From NCBI GenBank assembly GCA_916700875.1, contig CAKAKS010000062.1:4672373-4736372 (forward strand): DNA of 64,000 nt, written 5' to 3'. This stretch comes from Sebastes aleutianus (taxonomy: Eukaryota > Chordata > Actinopteri > Perciformes > Sebastidae). The translations under genes were made by a program, and so were the position numbers. This document shows, one piece after another, positions 24,432 through 36,100 of this stretch (position 1 is its first letter; each line of letters starts with the position of its first letter). The notes below the pieces were generated by a model that saw only the letters and a list, made by a program, of their open reading frames with translations, had not been told where the DNA came from and did not search any database.

Positions 24432-25179
24432 CAGGGATCAGCAACCTTTACTATCAAAAGAGCCATATTCGGCCAAAAAATAAATAAAAAAATCTGTCTG
24501 GAGACGCAAAATGTATTTGAGCCTCATAATGAAGGTAACACCACCTATTAAGTCTAATGCAGTGAGGACCCGAGTGCAAACGAGAGGCAGGACATTGACA
24601 AATCGTCTTGAGGAGATTTGGTAGAAAGCTCTTTTCAGCAGGAGCTTCCAGTTTGTTTGTTCTGGAAAATGTCTTTCAATTACTTTTTTTGTTTTTTCCT
24701 AATTTCATGCCATAGAAAGCAAACTAATCTGTCCACGCACTATTAAATTCTCCATTTTCCTCTAAGAATTTTCTTTTTTTTTGGATTTGGAAACCTACTG
24801 TAGCTAGGGAAACTCAAGACTAGCCAACGCTATTGAGGATCGGCAAAATTAGAGGATAAGTGATGGGCCGTAGACGTATGTAGGCTGTGACACACAGTTT
24901 AGTTTACTGAAATGTTAAAACTTATTTCATTATTCAGTGTAAAGTCTAGGGATGCACTGATCCCACTTTTTATAGTGGGATATGGGTATCGGCCCATCCC
25001 TAATATAGGCTACACATTTTTTTTGCAATTGGAGAATGTAAGAATCCCTCTAGGTCTACAACAATGAATAATTAAAATGTAAAAAACAAATAACCATTAT
25101 TCATTTCTATATAATTTTTTGTCAAAGCCACTGGGAGCCACTGGAGAGGGGCTGAAGAGATGCAGGTTGCTGACCCCCG
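24432..25179. mobile_element. hAT-like MITE, CAGGGATCAGCAACC ends, with perfect 8-bp target duplication
   Basis: It starts CAGGGATCAGCAACCTTTAC and ends AGGTTGCTGACCCCCG. It is flanked on both sides by GTTTAGGC (24424-24431 and 25180-25187), a perfect 8-bp duplication as expected for hAT transposition. The interior matches the copy at 14341. A small TAGGGATG...CATCCCTA insert sits at about 24952-25001. Confidence 0.85.
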
Positions 25180-25237
25180 GTTTAGGCTCATGCATATAAA
25201 CGATGCCATTTATTATACAAATTTTAATGTTAATTCT

Positions 25238-26532
25238 TTAAAGCTTCAGTAGGCAGTATATTTTTGGCATCATTGGGCAAAAATTCCATAATAACCTTTC
25301 AGCATATTGTAATTCAAGTAGTCTGAGAGATAACTAGACTTCTGCTCCTCCTAATGGCTCTGTTTTCAGGCTTTAGAAAGCTCTAGCCCGTGAAGGGAGT
25401 CTTTGACCAATCACAGGTCATTTCATTGAGAGAGAGCGTTCCTATTTGCTGTGCTCCGGTCATGTCACCGGAACTTGGCGTTCCTTCACCAGATTTCACA
25501 ATGGTGGCAGCATCACAAACTTTCTCATTTTACAGCTAAACCGTGCACTACAAGATGATTCTGAAAACTAGTGATGTTACATGCTGTGCCGAGGCTTCGG
25601 AGTGTGTGTTGAGTAATCCAGGAAGTTTTCCGCGATGCGCGTATCAAGGCTTGTATCGTTCTAGACCAATTGCGTCATTGATGACGTCCGAAGCCTCGTC
25701 CCCCGGCCATACCACTGACTGGTTCAGGAAGTGGTTCAGATCTTCACTTGTTAAACCAATGCCACTTTCCAGAAGTGAAACAGAACACTAATATTACCCC
25801 TCCTGCCATTATTATATTGTATTACACTACACTACAATACAATTACTGACCAAAGGATTGGTTTACACACATAAGATGCATTCCTCATAAATCAATTACA
25901 GTTTATTATACATGTATGTTATATACTCATAATATACTTACTAGAAAATAGACATTATATTATATATTATATAGATATGAATGGATAACATGGTAATATA
26001 TTTTTTTTTCATTGTTTAAAGTCATTCCCAACAGACTTTACTGGCGCAAAATACAGTATATCACAGATCACATGGTTAAGATCATATCTGCCTGTTTTAC
26101 ACTCTTTGACCACCAGGTGGTTTCGTGTGCACATGAAGCCTCGAGAAATGATCCCTTTTCCGAACCAATTTGCTGGAAAGCTTCATGAAGCTTCAGCTCG
26201 CCATCACTAGTGAAAACATTTGAGGTGAGAAATAGGCATTAACGTAACATAGTATTGATTCATATTTGATCAGCGCGGCCTAGTTTAACCGTTTGGTCGA
26301 GGTTTGCGAGTGATTGACAGCATAGACGGCAGATGGACTCGCAGACCTCAGATCAGCTCTTACTGCTTGTTTTCCTCCGGTCTGTGAAATCTTGCAGATG
26401 TCATTAGGAGCACCGGAGGACACAGAGGCACATGGTTTTTTTCAGGTTATATGTTTCATGTACTACTGTCACGGTACAGCGACCGTTTTATTAAAAAAAA
26501 AAAATCCAATCCAATCTCGCCTACTTCAGCTT
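25238..26532. mobile_element. GCTTCAGTAGGC MITE interrupted by a hAT-like insert
   Basis: The outer element runs from TTAAAGCTTCAGTAGGCAGT to CGCCTACTTCAGCTTTAA. Its two halves, about 330 bp each, match the uninterrupted copies. A 641-bp insert at 25569-26209 splits it at CTGAAAAC. Confidence 0.8.
25569..26209. mobile_element. Nested hAT-like element, TAGTGATG/CATCACTA ends
   Basis: The inverted ends TAGTGATG and CATCACTA are flanked by CTGAAAAC (25561-25568) and GTGAAAAC (26210-26217), an 8-bp duplication with one mismatch. Uninterrupted copies of the host element show the pre-insertion site CTGAAAACATTTGAGG. It has no transposase, so it is non-autonomous. Confidence 0.85.
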
Positions 26533-26625
26533 TAAGAGCCCTATGCGGCTCCAGAGCTTCAGGTTGCTGACTCCTGGTTTTAGGCTCAAGCATATGATAA
26601 ACGATGCCATCTATTATATGATTTT
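26533..26625. repeat. Duplicate of the segment at 25135-25230
   Basis: GCTCCAGAGC, CAGGTTGCTGA, then TTAGGCTCA and AAACGATGCCAT repeat the right end of the hAT copy at 24432 plus its flank. The MITE copy at 25238-26532 is therefore bracketed by a short direct duplication. Confidence 0.55.
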
Positions 26626-26769
26626 TTTAATTTCACTTCTTTTTATAGGCCACTCCCGCATGGTAGAAATGCGGAATAGTTTCAGTAGTGAAACCAAAGA
26701 ATGTGTTTGTTCCCTCTGAGAGAGAGAGAGAGAGGAACGTGATGGTGATAGAGCTGCTGGCTCCTCCCC

Positions 26770-26884
26770 GTCCTGCAGCAGCCTGATGCTACCGAGCAGT
26801 TCAGTGTAGCTGCGCACACAAACAGGGAAGAGGAGACGGCGCGAAGATCTAGTCTCACAATCTCACCGAAACCCACAAATAAAG
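26770..26884 (+). promoter_or_regulatory. Possible non-coding first exon and promoter for bcl2l12
   Basis: A GC-richer stretch (GGAGACGGCGCGAAG) ends in a good donor, ACAAATAAAG then GTAGGA (26884/26885), on the plus strand 6.3 kb before the bcl2l12 start codon. The coding exon at 33160 is preceded by a pyrimidine tract, so a leader exon is expected. This is position-based inference and it could serve another transcript. Confidence 0.35.
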
Positions 26885-27777
26885 GTAGGAAGACAAATTT
26901 CTTGGGAGTTTACCTCCGTCTGTTCTTTATTTTTAACATTTCAAAAAAGTGGCTGAAATGTTTAGTGAACTCAATATTGGCCGTGAAAAAAGTTTAGTCC
27001 TTCAACATAAATCAGATTCATTGTAGCCTCTGTTTACATGTTCGGAAGACTACAATTAAAACATTATTAGTTTGTTGTGTGTCGGCTACAGTTGTTGTTG
27101 TGAAGGCGTTATAAGATCACGTTGAGGTGGAGGTGGTGGTATAGTGTTGTTGTGCTTTGTCATGTCAGTATTTCCTGGTGGTTGTGGAGGGAGAGAGGTG
27201 TCCTCCTGTCCGGCAGACCGGCAGACCGGTTCCTGTCCCGGTCAGGTCCCATAGCCTCTCACTACTCCTCTCGACTGTCTCGATGCTTCCCTTTAGGGAC
27301 GCATACCATTCATATTAGTGTGTCCTTTCCTAATCTAGACATTATTTCCTCCTTATACACTATACCCACTCTGAACTGAATGGAGCTGAATGTGTCCTGA
27401 TCCCATCAGTAGCTGTCTGCTGTCACTCTTCATCTCTCTTCCATACTGTCCCCCCGTCCCTTGATTTTAGAGTTGAATCCACATGTCTGTGTTTTCTTTT
27501 TGAGCGGCTTGTTTGGCAGGTTCATCCACTCTCTCATTAGCCAGAATGACATCAGTGCCTTGTTTTGTATTACTGTTGAAAGTATTGCAAATATTTAAAA
27601 ATACTTAATCATGATGAGTAGTGAATGCACCTGATGTAAGAGTGTACGGAGTAAAATCACTATACAGACTAGGACTTTCTTTGTTCAGCTCCTTCTAAAT
27701 TCTTCAAAATAGCGTGCAACTCAACATTCCATTACGACTAAGTAGTGTACTTCAAGTTTATTTAAATTAAGTATAAT

Positions 27778-28446
27778 TTAAAGTGGCAGTAGGCAGTATA
27801 TTTTATGGCATCATTGGGCAAAAATCCCATAATAACCTTTCAGCATATTGTAATCCAAGTGTTCTGAGAGATAACTAGACTTCTGCACCTCCTCATGGCT
27901 CTGTTTTCAGGCTTTAGAAAAAAAATCTAGCCCGTGACGGCAGACTTTGACCAATCACAGGTAATTTCAGAGAGAGACAGAGAGCATTCGTATTGACTGT
28001 GCTCTTGTCATGGCGTTCCTTCAAGAAATCTCAACATGCCTGCCGGGGTCACAAACTTTCTAATTTTACAGCTAAACAGTACACTACAAGATGTTTCTGA
28101 AAACATTTGAGGAGAGAAATAGACATTACAGTAACAGAATATTGATTCATATTTGATCAGCGCTGCCTAGTTTGACCGTTTGGTCGGAGTTCACGAGTGA
28201 TTGACAGCCGGCTCTCAGAGACGGCAGCTGGACAGCAGACCTCAGATCAGCTCTGACTGCTTGTTTTCCTCCGGTCTGTGAAATCTTGCAGATGCCGTTA
28301 GGAGCATCGGAGGACACCGGAGGACACAGAGGCACATCATTTTTTTCAGGTTACCTGTCTTATGTATTACTGTCACGGTACAGCGACCGTTTTATAAAAA
28401 TAACTTTTTTTAATCATATTTGCTCCAATCTCACCTACTTCGGCTT
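27778..28446. mobile_element. GCTTCAGTAGGC MITE copy
   Basis: It runs from TTTAAAGTGGCAGTAGGCAG to TCTCACCTACTTCGGCTTTT. Full-length, non-coding, same internal blocks as the other copies. Confidence 0.7.
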
Positions 28447-29180
28447 TTCACGTTTCACTTTCACGTTACAATCAGCTGTTCGTTAATGTCCCGTGTTCAC
28501 GTTTAGTCACATATTCACTTCACAAACGTAGTAATTTAAAGCCCAACTATGTAGTTTGTTTCTAAACCTAACTAAGTGGTTTTGTTGCCTAAACCTAAGC
28601 AAGTGTTTTTGTTTAATTCACAACGTTAATCACGTGTTTACTGCGACCGAAAAGTGACACCAAGGGATCTGGCAAAGCCTCAGTATGTGACGAGTTGGGC
28701 TGAGAACGTGTTGATATACCCACATGCAGAAATGTCAACTGTCAACTGCTTGTCAATTGGAAAACGACGTAAAGGACACAGTCTCATTCGTGCATGTCAA
28801 ATTCAAGTAGTTAGGTTATCAAGTCTTGATTCCAAAAATGTAGCGTGTAAATTCTTATATTTAACAATAGATATTGTTTTTGTTTTATTGTGCAAGCCTT
28901 TCAATCACTATGCAAGAAAAAAGCTCAGTAATCAAAATGTTCGAAGATGGACAGAACATTTAATATTTTGGATATATTGCTTAGCCCTCATTTTATTAAA
29001 GTGTTGTTGGTGATCTTATAGACTGTATGTGTTATATCACTAACACTGACTGACACTATTGAGAATGTCTACAAAGAAAGGGAATGTTAACGGACTGGTT
29101 TGTCCAGGTCTGTTTGTTTGTGTTTGTGTTGCTTGACAGTAATAATGAAGCTGATTATTAGTTAACCCAGTGCCCATAAT
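28447..29180. other. Intergenic, probable dispersed repeat
   Basis: It contains CCTAACTAAGTGGTTTTGTT and GCCTAAACCTAA, a motif shared with 44280-44400 and 47117-47351. The open frame at 28654-29013 lacks any recognisable domain. Confidence 0.35.

Positions 29181-29260
<80 letters not shown>
29181..29260. repeat. (TAG)n trinucleotide microsatellite
   Basis: There are about 27 uninterrupted TAG units. It produces artificial Tyr- and Leu-rich open frames on the reverse strand. Confidence 0.95.
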
Positions 29261-29261
<1 letters not shown>

Positions 29262-32200
29262 AACAGCAGAGTTCCCTACTTGAACCCAGGCAGCGCAAAA
29301 ACGCTGGTGCTGCGTCGTTATGAATCTCCCAGAGAACCTGACATGGAGAGGGGAGAGGAGAGGAGAGGGGAGAGGAGAGTACCGGCAGCTTGTGAGAAGC
29401 TCCGGTACGCATGAAAAAGTCACAGTATGCCAAGGAGTCAAATGTAGAAGTACCGGTACTGCGTACTGCTGCGTACCGGCCCACTTCGAGCACTGCATGA
29501 CGTCATATCCGTTCCGTATCCGTCAACCAAAACAAACCACAGCGAGCCGAGAGGAGAAAGTATAAAACGTTGGAGGGTCTGCGTGGATACGACCTGCACC
29601 CTCACATTTTATATCCAGAGTGGTAAACACTACACATCCAGTAAAGTATAGAAACACTTTGGGTTTCACACATTGACAGGAAAAGCAGAGCTAGACATCA
29701 CGGCTAAAGCTGCATGCTAACTCTGTCACGGGCCGGAAACATTATCGTATCGCGGTAACGTGCGGTCGAGCCGGCCGTCGCTCTCATCTCCGTGGTCAAA
29801 CGGGGCGACGCTATGACTGTAGAGCACCCATATACTAACATTTATGGTAAATGCATTCAAACGGCCCCGATGGAGCTGACCATGGATGTATAAAGAGAGC
29901 GGAGCTGACGGGAGAGCTAGAGACCACCTTGGAGAAGTTAGAGGAAGTATACACATGTGACTACGTCCGGTTTTCAAAATAAGGTGTTAACAAATGGAAC
30001 TGTATATACAAAATACATATATGGAAATAAGATTGATTGGATTGTATTCACCAGAAGTATAAAACATTACATGTCCCTTATAAATTAAAAAGAAAATACC
30101 ACTAATTTGTGAGGGAAATGTCTTTATTCTTTGATTTTTGGGTTGATGGAAAACATTTCATAAATAATTCCTGACAATGATCCTGATATATTTGACTTCA
30201 GGACATCTCTGACTACATACATGCTGAAAATCAAACATTTTTACTATATTATTTTAGATATTTTCCAAAGTAAAAGTCCCTAGAAGTGTATGATTCAACA
30301 AAAATCACAATAAATCGTAATATTGAATCGCAATACTTAAAAATCGTATCGTGATAGTATTGAATCAGGAGATAGGTGTATCGTCCCAGCCCTAGTATAT
30401 ATATATACTGCACATGTAGCAGCGTCATCATGCAGAAACCTACGTCAGGTCACGATGTGGGAAAATGTTTTAGAAGGACTTGAAGGGAAAATAGCATTTT
30501 GATGCTAAAACATACTTGGACCAAAATGCGAATAGTTGGGATTTGAATACATGAAGAACACCACTGGGAAGACACAGGATGATAGAAAAACCTAGAAAGA
30601 AAAAAAAGTACAGAGAAAATAGAAAGAAGCTGAGAGAGACTTTGACCTACTCCTCTCTGGTAAAACAATACATTGTTGAGCCGTGTTATCAGGTCTGAAG
30701 GGAGTGCTGTTTTGGGAAATCGTATATCAGTTTTGGCAAAGTTCCGCTCCACATTCTTTGGAAGGGCATGACGTCAACTTAATCTATTGTAAGGATCTTG
30801 TCAGTATTGCCAGTTGTGTGTTAATGAAAACACCTGCACACTTATATCTGCACCCAATAACAGCCAGTGTGTTGTCTGAGCCTGTTCCACAGCTTCTCCT
30901 AACATGCTCTGATTCACTTTGATTAGAAATCACTCATCATTAGCACCAAAGCCAGATGTTATGACTGTGCAGTTGTTTCCAGGCTCCGCTGATGTTGGTG
31001 GAGATCAGGTGGTGAAGGGCAGTTTAGGTATTTGGTTTGGCAGGAAGCTGTGCTTGTGTTTCTGCAGCTCACATCTCGTGTGTGAATCAAGGTACGACGT
31101 GAAGCACAATGAAGTGCAGCACGCCAATAACACTTATTATATGAAGACATATGGGAAGAATATCAGTATACATATTTACTATAGGGTTGGGGGAAAAAAA
31201 ATTGATTCACCTATGTATCACGATTTATTTTTGTTGTTGTTGTTGTACGATTTTGAAATAGATTTTTTTTAATCCCAGAATCGATATATTTGCTTCATTT
31301 GAGTCTATGTGGAGGTAGAAGGAAGTTACCGCTTTTATTGTTGTAGTCTGAGTATCATGACGTCAGTGCTTGAAGTGGAAAAAAATAAGTGCCGGCACTC
31401 CCCTTATTCACATGTTGATGTGTGTATCGGCCGGTATCAACAGTCTCTTGCAACTTATTCCTATTTATTCATTATTTCTTTGAGCATGTTAAACTGTGTC
31501 AGTCATAATCAGTTTTGATTTTATTGCTATATGCCGTATACTTGGGATACGCATCTTCTATAGTAGGCCTATAATACTCCAGTAATATTCACATATAGTG
31601 TTAATACTTTTAACCTTTACCTTTAAGTGCTTTCTGTGTTATTTGTAGCCTACAGCATCGCTCTATAATATACTATAGGATGTCTATAGGCTGGAATCAA
31701 CAGCAGCCAGACAGGCAGGCAGGTACGCATGCAGAGCTGAGGTGTGTGAACTCTTCATTCAGGTTTTAGGAGCAGAGTCCCAGTCAGGATGCTCTTACAT
31801 ATTATAGCGACTTTGGTCAATGAAGCTACGAGGCAGGAACTGGTTTCGCTGGTACTTTATTCCCCAGCTTGAACACAGGTTACTGTGGGCCGTAACCAAC
31901 GCCAAAACAACAAAGCTAACTCTTCTACAGCGTGCTATCTGCATCAGCAACTCACTTCTCATTTCCCGCTTCTCGTCAAACACACACCCACAGAGTAACA
32001 GGAACAACAACAGCCCTCCCTCCTAAAGCCTCTGCCAATCACAGGTGTCTATCTCCACAAATCACTGTCAATGCTATGTTCACTGACATCATGTAAACCT
32101 GACTAACTACAGAAACAGAACTTGTAACTTAACAGTTGACCCCACGTCACCCGGTCGTTACAATATGATACAGAGACACACTCTGAATTTCTACAGTGAA

Positions 32201-33159
32201 TAAAAGATACTAGGAGATATTGGGTTTGGTAAGTTGTAGGTTTTTGACTTAAAACTATGCAATGTTTGTTCACAAATAAAAAAAAAATCAGACCTAGTCC
32301 CTCCACTCAATCACATTTCAAAATCCATCCACTATATCTATTAGAAACAGCTGAATGTCGCTGCTGTTTGTGATTGTAGGTTTTTAATTACGTACTTATT
32401 CTACATATGCATCAGTTGTGTCGAAACAGAGAGAGGGAGAGAGGAGCAGATACACACAAGCAGACAGACACAGAGAAAGAGAGATGGATGGTAAACAGCA
32501 GAGGATCAGGATCGCTTGTTGACCAGGGCAGAGAAATGCGCTTCTGATGTGAACAGCCAGGCTTCAGCTCACACGGCGATGAAAAAGCGCGGTGCTACCG
32601 TTCTCTACGTGAACCCATGTGGCAAAAATACGCTGGCGCTGCACCGTTATGAATCTTCGCTGATTGGTATCCTGAATCCGGATCATGATCAGGATTGCCA
32701 CCAAAATCTAATGGATTGTTCATTGTTCCACACCCCACCCCTCCAAAAAATGTCATTCAAATCCATCGCAAACCTTTGGAGTAATCCTGCTAACAGACAA
32801 ACAAACAAACCAACGACGGTGAAAACATAACTATTAAACCTGTGGAAAAACATTTTTCTTTCTGTTTGTAAATTTCAACTGTCAGCCTTTCAGTAGACTT
32901 TATTCCTGTTGGTAAAAAATGGCAAAATGCATAGATTTCTTGCTAACTGAAAAAAACAGTATAGTATGAAAAAAGCATATACTGCATAATGTAGTATAGA
33001 ATTGGGACACAAAACTTTGTTCTGTTCTGGATCTCTAAATTGCTGCAAAACTAATGCTAGTACAACAGACCCATCATACTTTATGTATTTTGAGGATGGT
33101 TTTCACTTGAATAATACAGAATTTTGTAAACTGCCTTTCTGTTTCCCCTTGTTTAAGTG
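29261..33159. other. Gap before bcl2l12 coding start; repeat fragments only
   Basis: I see repeat fragments with no exon. Related segments occur at 29270-29330 and 32590-32660 (ACGCTGGTGCTGCGTCGTTA-like). Short TATCGTCCCAGCCCTA-type transposon ends occur near 30300-30395 and 31180-31300. Confidence 0.35.
31800..32162 (-). mobile_element. Possible solo LTR
   Basis: On the minus strand the segment begins TGTAACGACCGGGTGACG and carries AATAAAGTACCAGC near its far end, the arrangement of a retrotransposon LTR with its own poly(A) signal. No internal region, primer site or clear 5-bp duplication was found. Confidence 0.3.
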
Positions 33160-36100
33160 ATGTCAGACTCAGAAGGCCGCCTTTCCTCTGTCTCCTCCAT
33201 CTCCTCCATCTCCCTGGTGGAGATCAAGGCTGAGACTACGCTAGTCCTCAAAGCTTTCCTTCATCGGACCATTACAATCCCCCAGAAAGAGAGGCCTGGC
33301 ACAATAGGAGGGGCCTACAGAGAGCACAACAAGTTCAGGTAATGTAACTCACCACTCTGGGCTTCTGTTATTCTGTTGTGTTGGGGCTTGTTCTTTTTGC
33401 GTCACTGTTCTCAACAACACACTTGTGTCCTTTTACCTCAGACTGGATACTGAAAAATGATTAAATAAAATTTGTAGTCTCAGCAACACTTTTATTTTAT
33501 TAAAGCTTCAGTAGGCAGTATATTTTTGGCATCATTGGACAAAAAAAATCCATAATAACCTTTCAGCATATTGTAATTTAAGTGTTCTGAGAGAAAACTA
33601 GACTTCTGCACCTCCTCGTGGCTTTAAAAAAATCTAGCCCATAATGGGAGACTTTGGCCAATCACAGGTCATTTCCGAGAGAGAGCGTTCCTATTGGCTG
33701 TGCTCCGGCTGGTGGGCGGTGCTTGGTATTTCCTCGACAGATCTCAACATGGCTGCCAGGTCACAAACTTTCTCATTTTACAGCTAAACAGTACACTACA
33801 AGATGTTTCTGAGAACATTTGAGGAGAGAAATAGACATTACAGTAACAGAATATTGATTCATATTTGATCAGTGCTGCCTAGTTTGACCGTTTGATCGGA
33901 GTTCACGAGTGATTGACAGCCGGCTCTCATAGACGGCAGCTGGACGGCAGACTCCAGATCAGCTCTGATTGGTTGTTTAACTTGTTAAGGTTCTTAACGG
34001 AGTGAAATGACCCGGAAGTATCTCAGTAGCAGCCATGATAAGAGCTGTTTTGAATCCTCTAAATGTTAAGGAAAGGTGCTTCAATGCTTCCTTTATTATC
34101 TCCTTTAGCATAGGATACACTGGACCATCCTTTACCAAAGGAAAAAAGAGAGAATAACATCCCACAATTCCTTGCGGCCGCAGCATTTAAAGCGACGCAC
34201 CATTCGGCCGTTTCTGATAACAAACGATATGCTTATTTTGCATATTATTTTCATACGCTCATGCACTAATTCGGTTTCATGTTTAATATTAGTGGACAGT
34301 GACAACCTTTTCGTTTCACTTTATTTTTAATTAATTATTTATTTCAAACATGTAACAAATACTATGAAATAAAATGAACAGTAAACCATCAATTAACAAA
34401 TAATCAACATAAATAAATATTGCATGTCCGAAAAAGAAGTTGGAAGAAGTATATGGTCCTAAACCTTCTCCATAACTCCAACAATTAACTCAATATTTAT
34501 CATATATTCCTTTGTTTATTTCAATTCCAACCTTCGTAATGAAGTGATATTTTTCACCGGTTGTCCACGTTTAAGGTCAGATGATCTTTTATTATATGTT
34601 GATGTAAAGTGTTCCAGCAGCAGACGGAGCTCTGGTTTCCGCTGCAATATCACTTAACGTGACCATGACCTCGTTGTTTGGAGATTTTGTCATCAATCAA
34701 ACTAATTACGTCAAGGACCATGGTAAATGCCAGAGTTCTTGGTTCCAGAAAGGACATTAGAAATAGTTCAATCAACTCTGATTATGTTGAGCCTAAGTCA
34801 GGTTTGTTTGTTGTTAACCTAAAAAGCCATCACCAAAGGAGTGCTAATAATACAATTCTATAATACATCTCATTCCAGTTCAGCTACAAAATGTGGACTA
34901 TAAACATGTATTTTTAAGATAATATAGAAGTAAGGATTTCAATGATTGTTACTTTGAATAATTAAAAAGAAAAAAAGTAATAGTAAATCAGAACTTGAGG
35001 TCCATCAAGATGCATCAAGGATCATCCTGTAGCACCCTGAATTGAATCGTGTGATACCGCTCCTAAAGCTACCAGTTGTTCACCATACTTTGATCCTTTC
35101 CATGCTAGCTCCAAGCCACAACCAAAAGCAAAGGATGGGGGGGATGCTCAAGCTGAAGATGTCAATTCAGCAGATGAGAAGAAAAGCGGATTCAAGGACT
35201 TCATAAGGCAGCTGCCTCGTCAGAGCACCACTCGCCGTGCTGCCAAAGACCCTAAAGGCTCGTTGGACAGAGACAGTAAGGCGAAACCGTCACAACAAAC
35301 AGAAGTAAGGAAGTCTTCGTTTGAACAGGCACTATACCCCAATAAAAACAAGTCACATCAGTGAGAATGAGTTCAGCTTTGGTGAACTCTGACAGTTGAC
35401 CAATAGCAGTCCAAAATAGAGGAAACTATCATATTAGCTCTGTCGCACCATCCACATTTACACTGATCAGCCATAACATTATGATCACCTGCCTAATATT
35501 GAGTAGGTCCCCTTTTGCCGCCAAAACAGCCCTGACCCGTCGAGGCATGGACTCCACTAGACCTCTGAAGATCTGCTGTGATATCTGGCACCAAGCCGTC
35601 AGTAGCAGATCCTTTAAGTCCTGTATAAGTTGCGAGGTGGGGCCTCCGTGGATCGGACTTGTTTGTCCAGCACATCCCATGGATGCTCGATTGGATCGTG
35701 ATCTGGAGAATTTGGAGGCCGAGTCAACAGCTCGAACTCGTTGCCGTCCACATGATGTAAAAGAAAACGTGATTCATCAGACCGGGCCACCTTCTTCCAT
35801 CGCTCCGTGGTCCAGTTCTGATGCTCAGGTGTAGGGCGCTTTTGGCGGTAGACACGGGTCAGCACGGGCAACCTAACCGGTCTGCGGCTACGCAGCCCTA
35901 TACACAACAAACTGCGATGCACTGTGTGTTCTGACACCTTTCTATCGGAACCAGCATTAACTTTTTCAGCAATTTGAGCTCCAGTAGTTCTTCTATTGGA
36001 TCAGCCTTCGGTCCCCATGCATCAATGAGCCTCTGGTCTGACCCTGTCGCCGGTTCACCGGTTTTATGACCACTGCAGACCGGGAACATCCCACAAGAGC

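Noticed and set aside
28654..29013. 119-codon ORF with a hydrophobic C terminus
   Set aside because: The segment resembles dispersed teleost repeats and no domain or splice context supports it.
29040..29498. 152-codon reverse ORF with a long Tyr run, and an overlapping Leu-run ORF
   Set aside because: Both are readings of the (TAG)n microsatellite.
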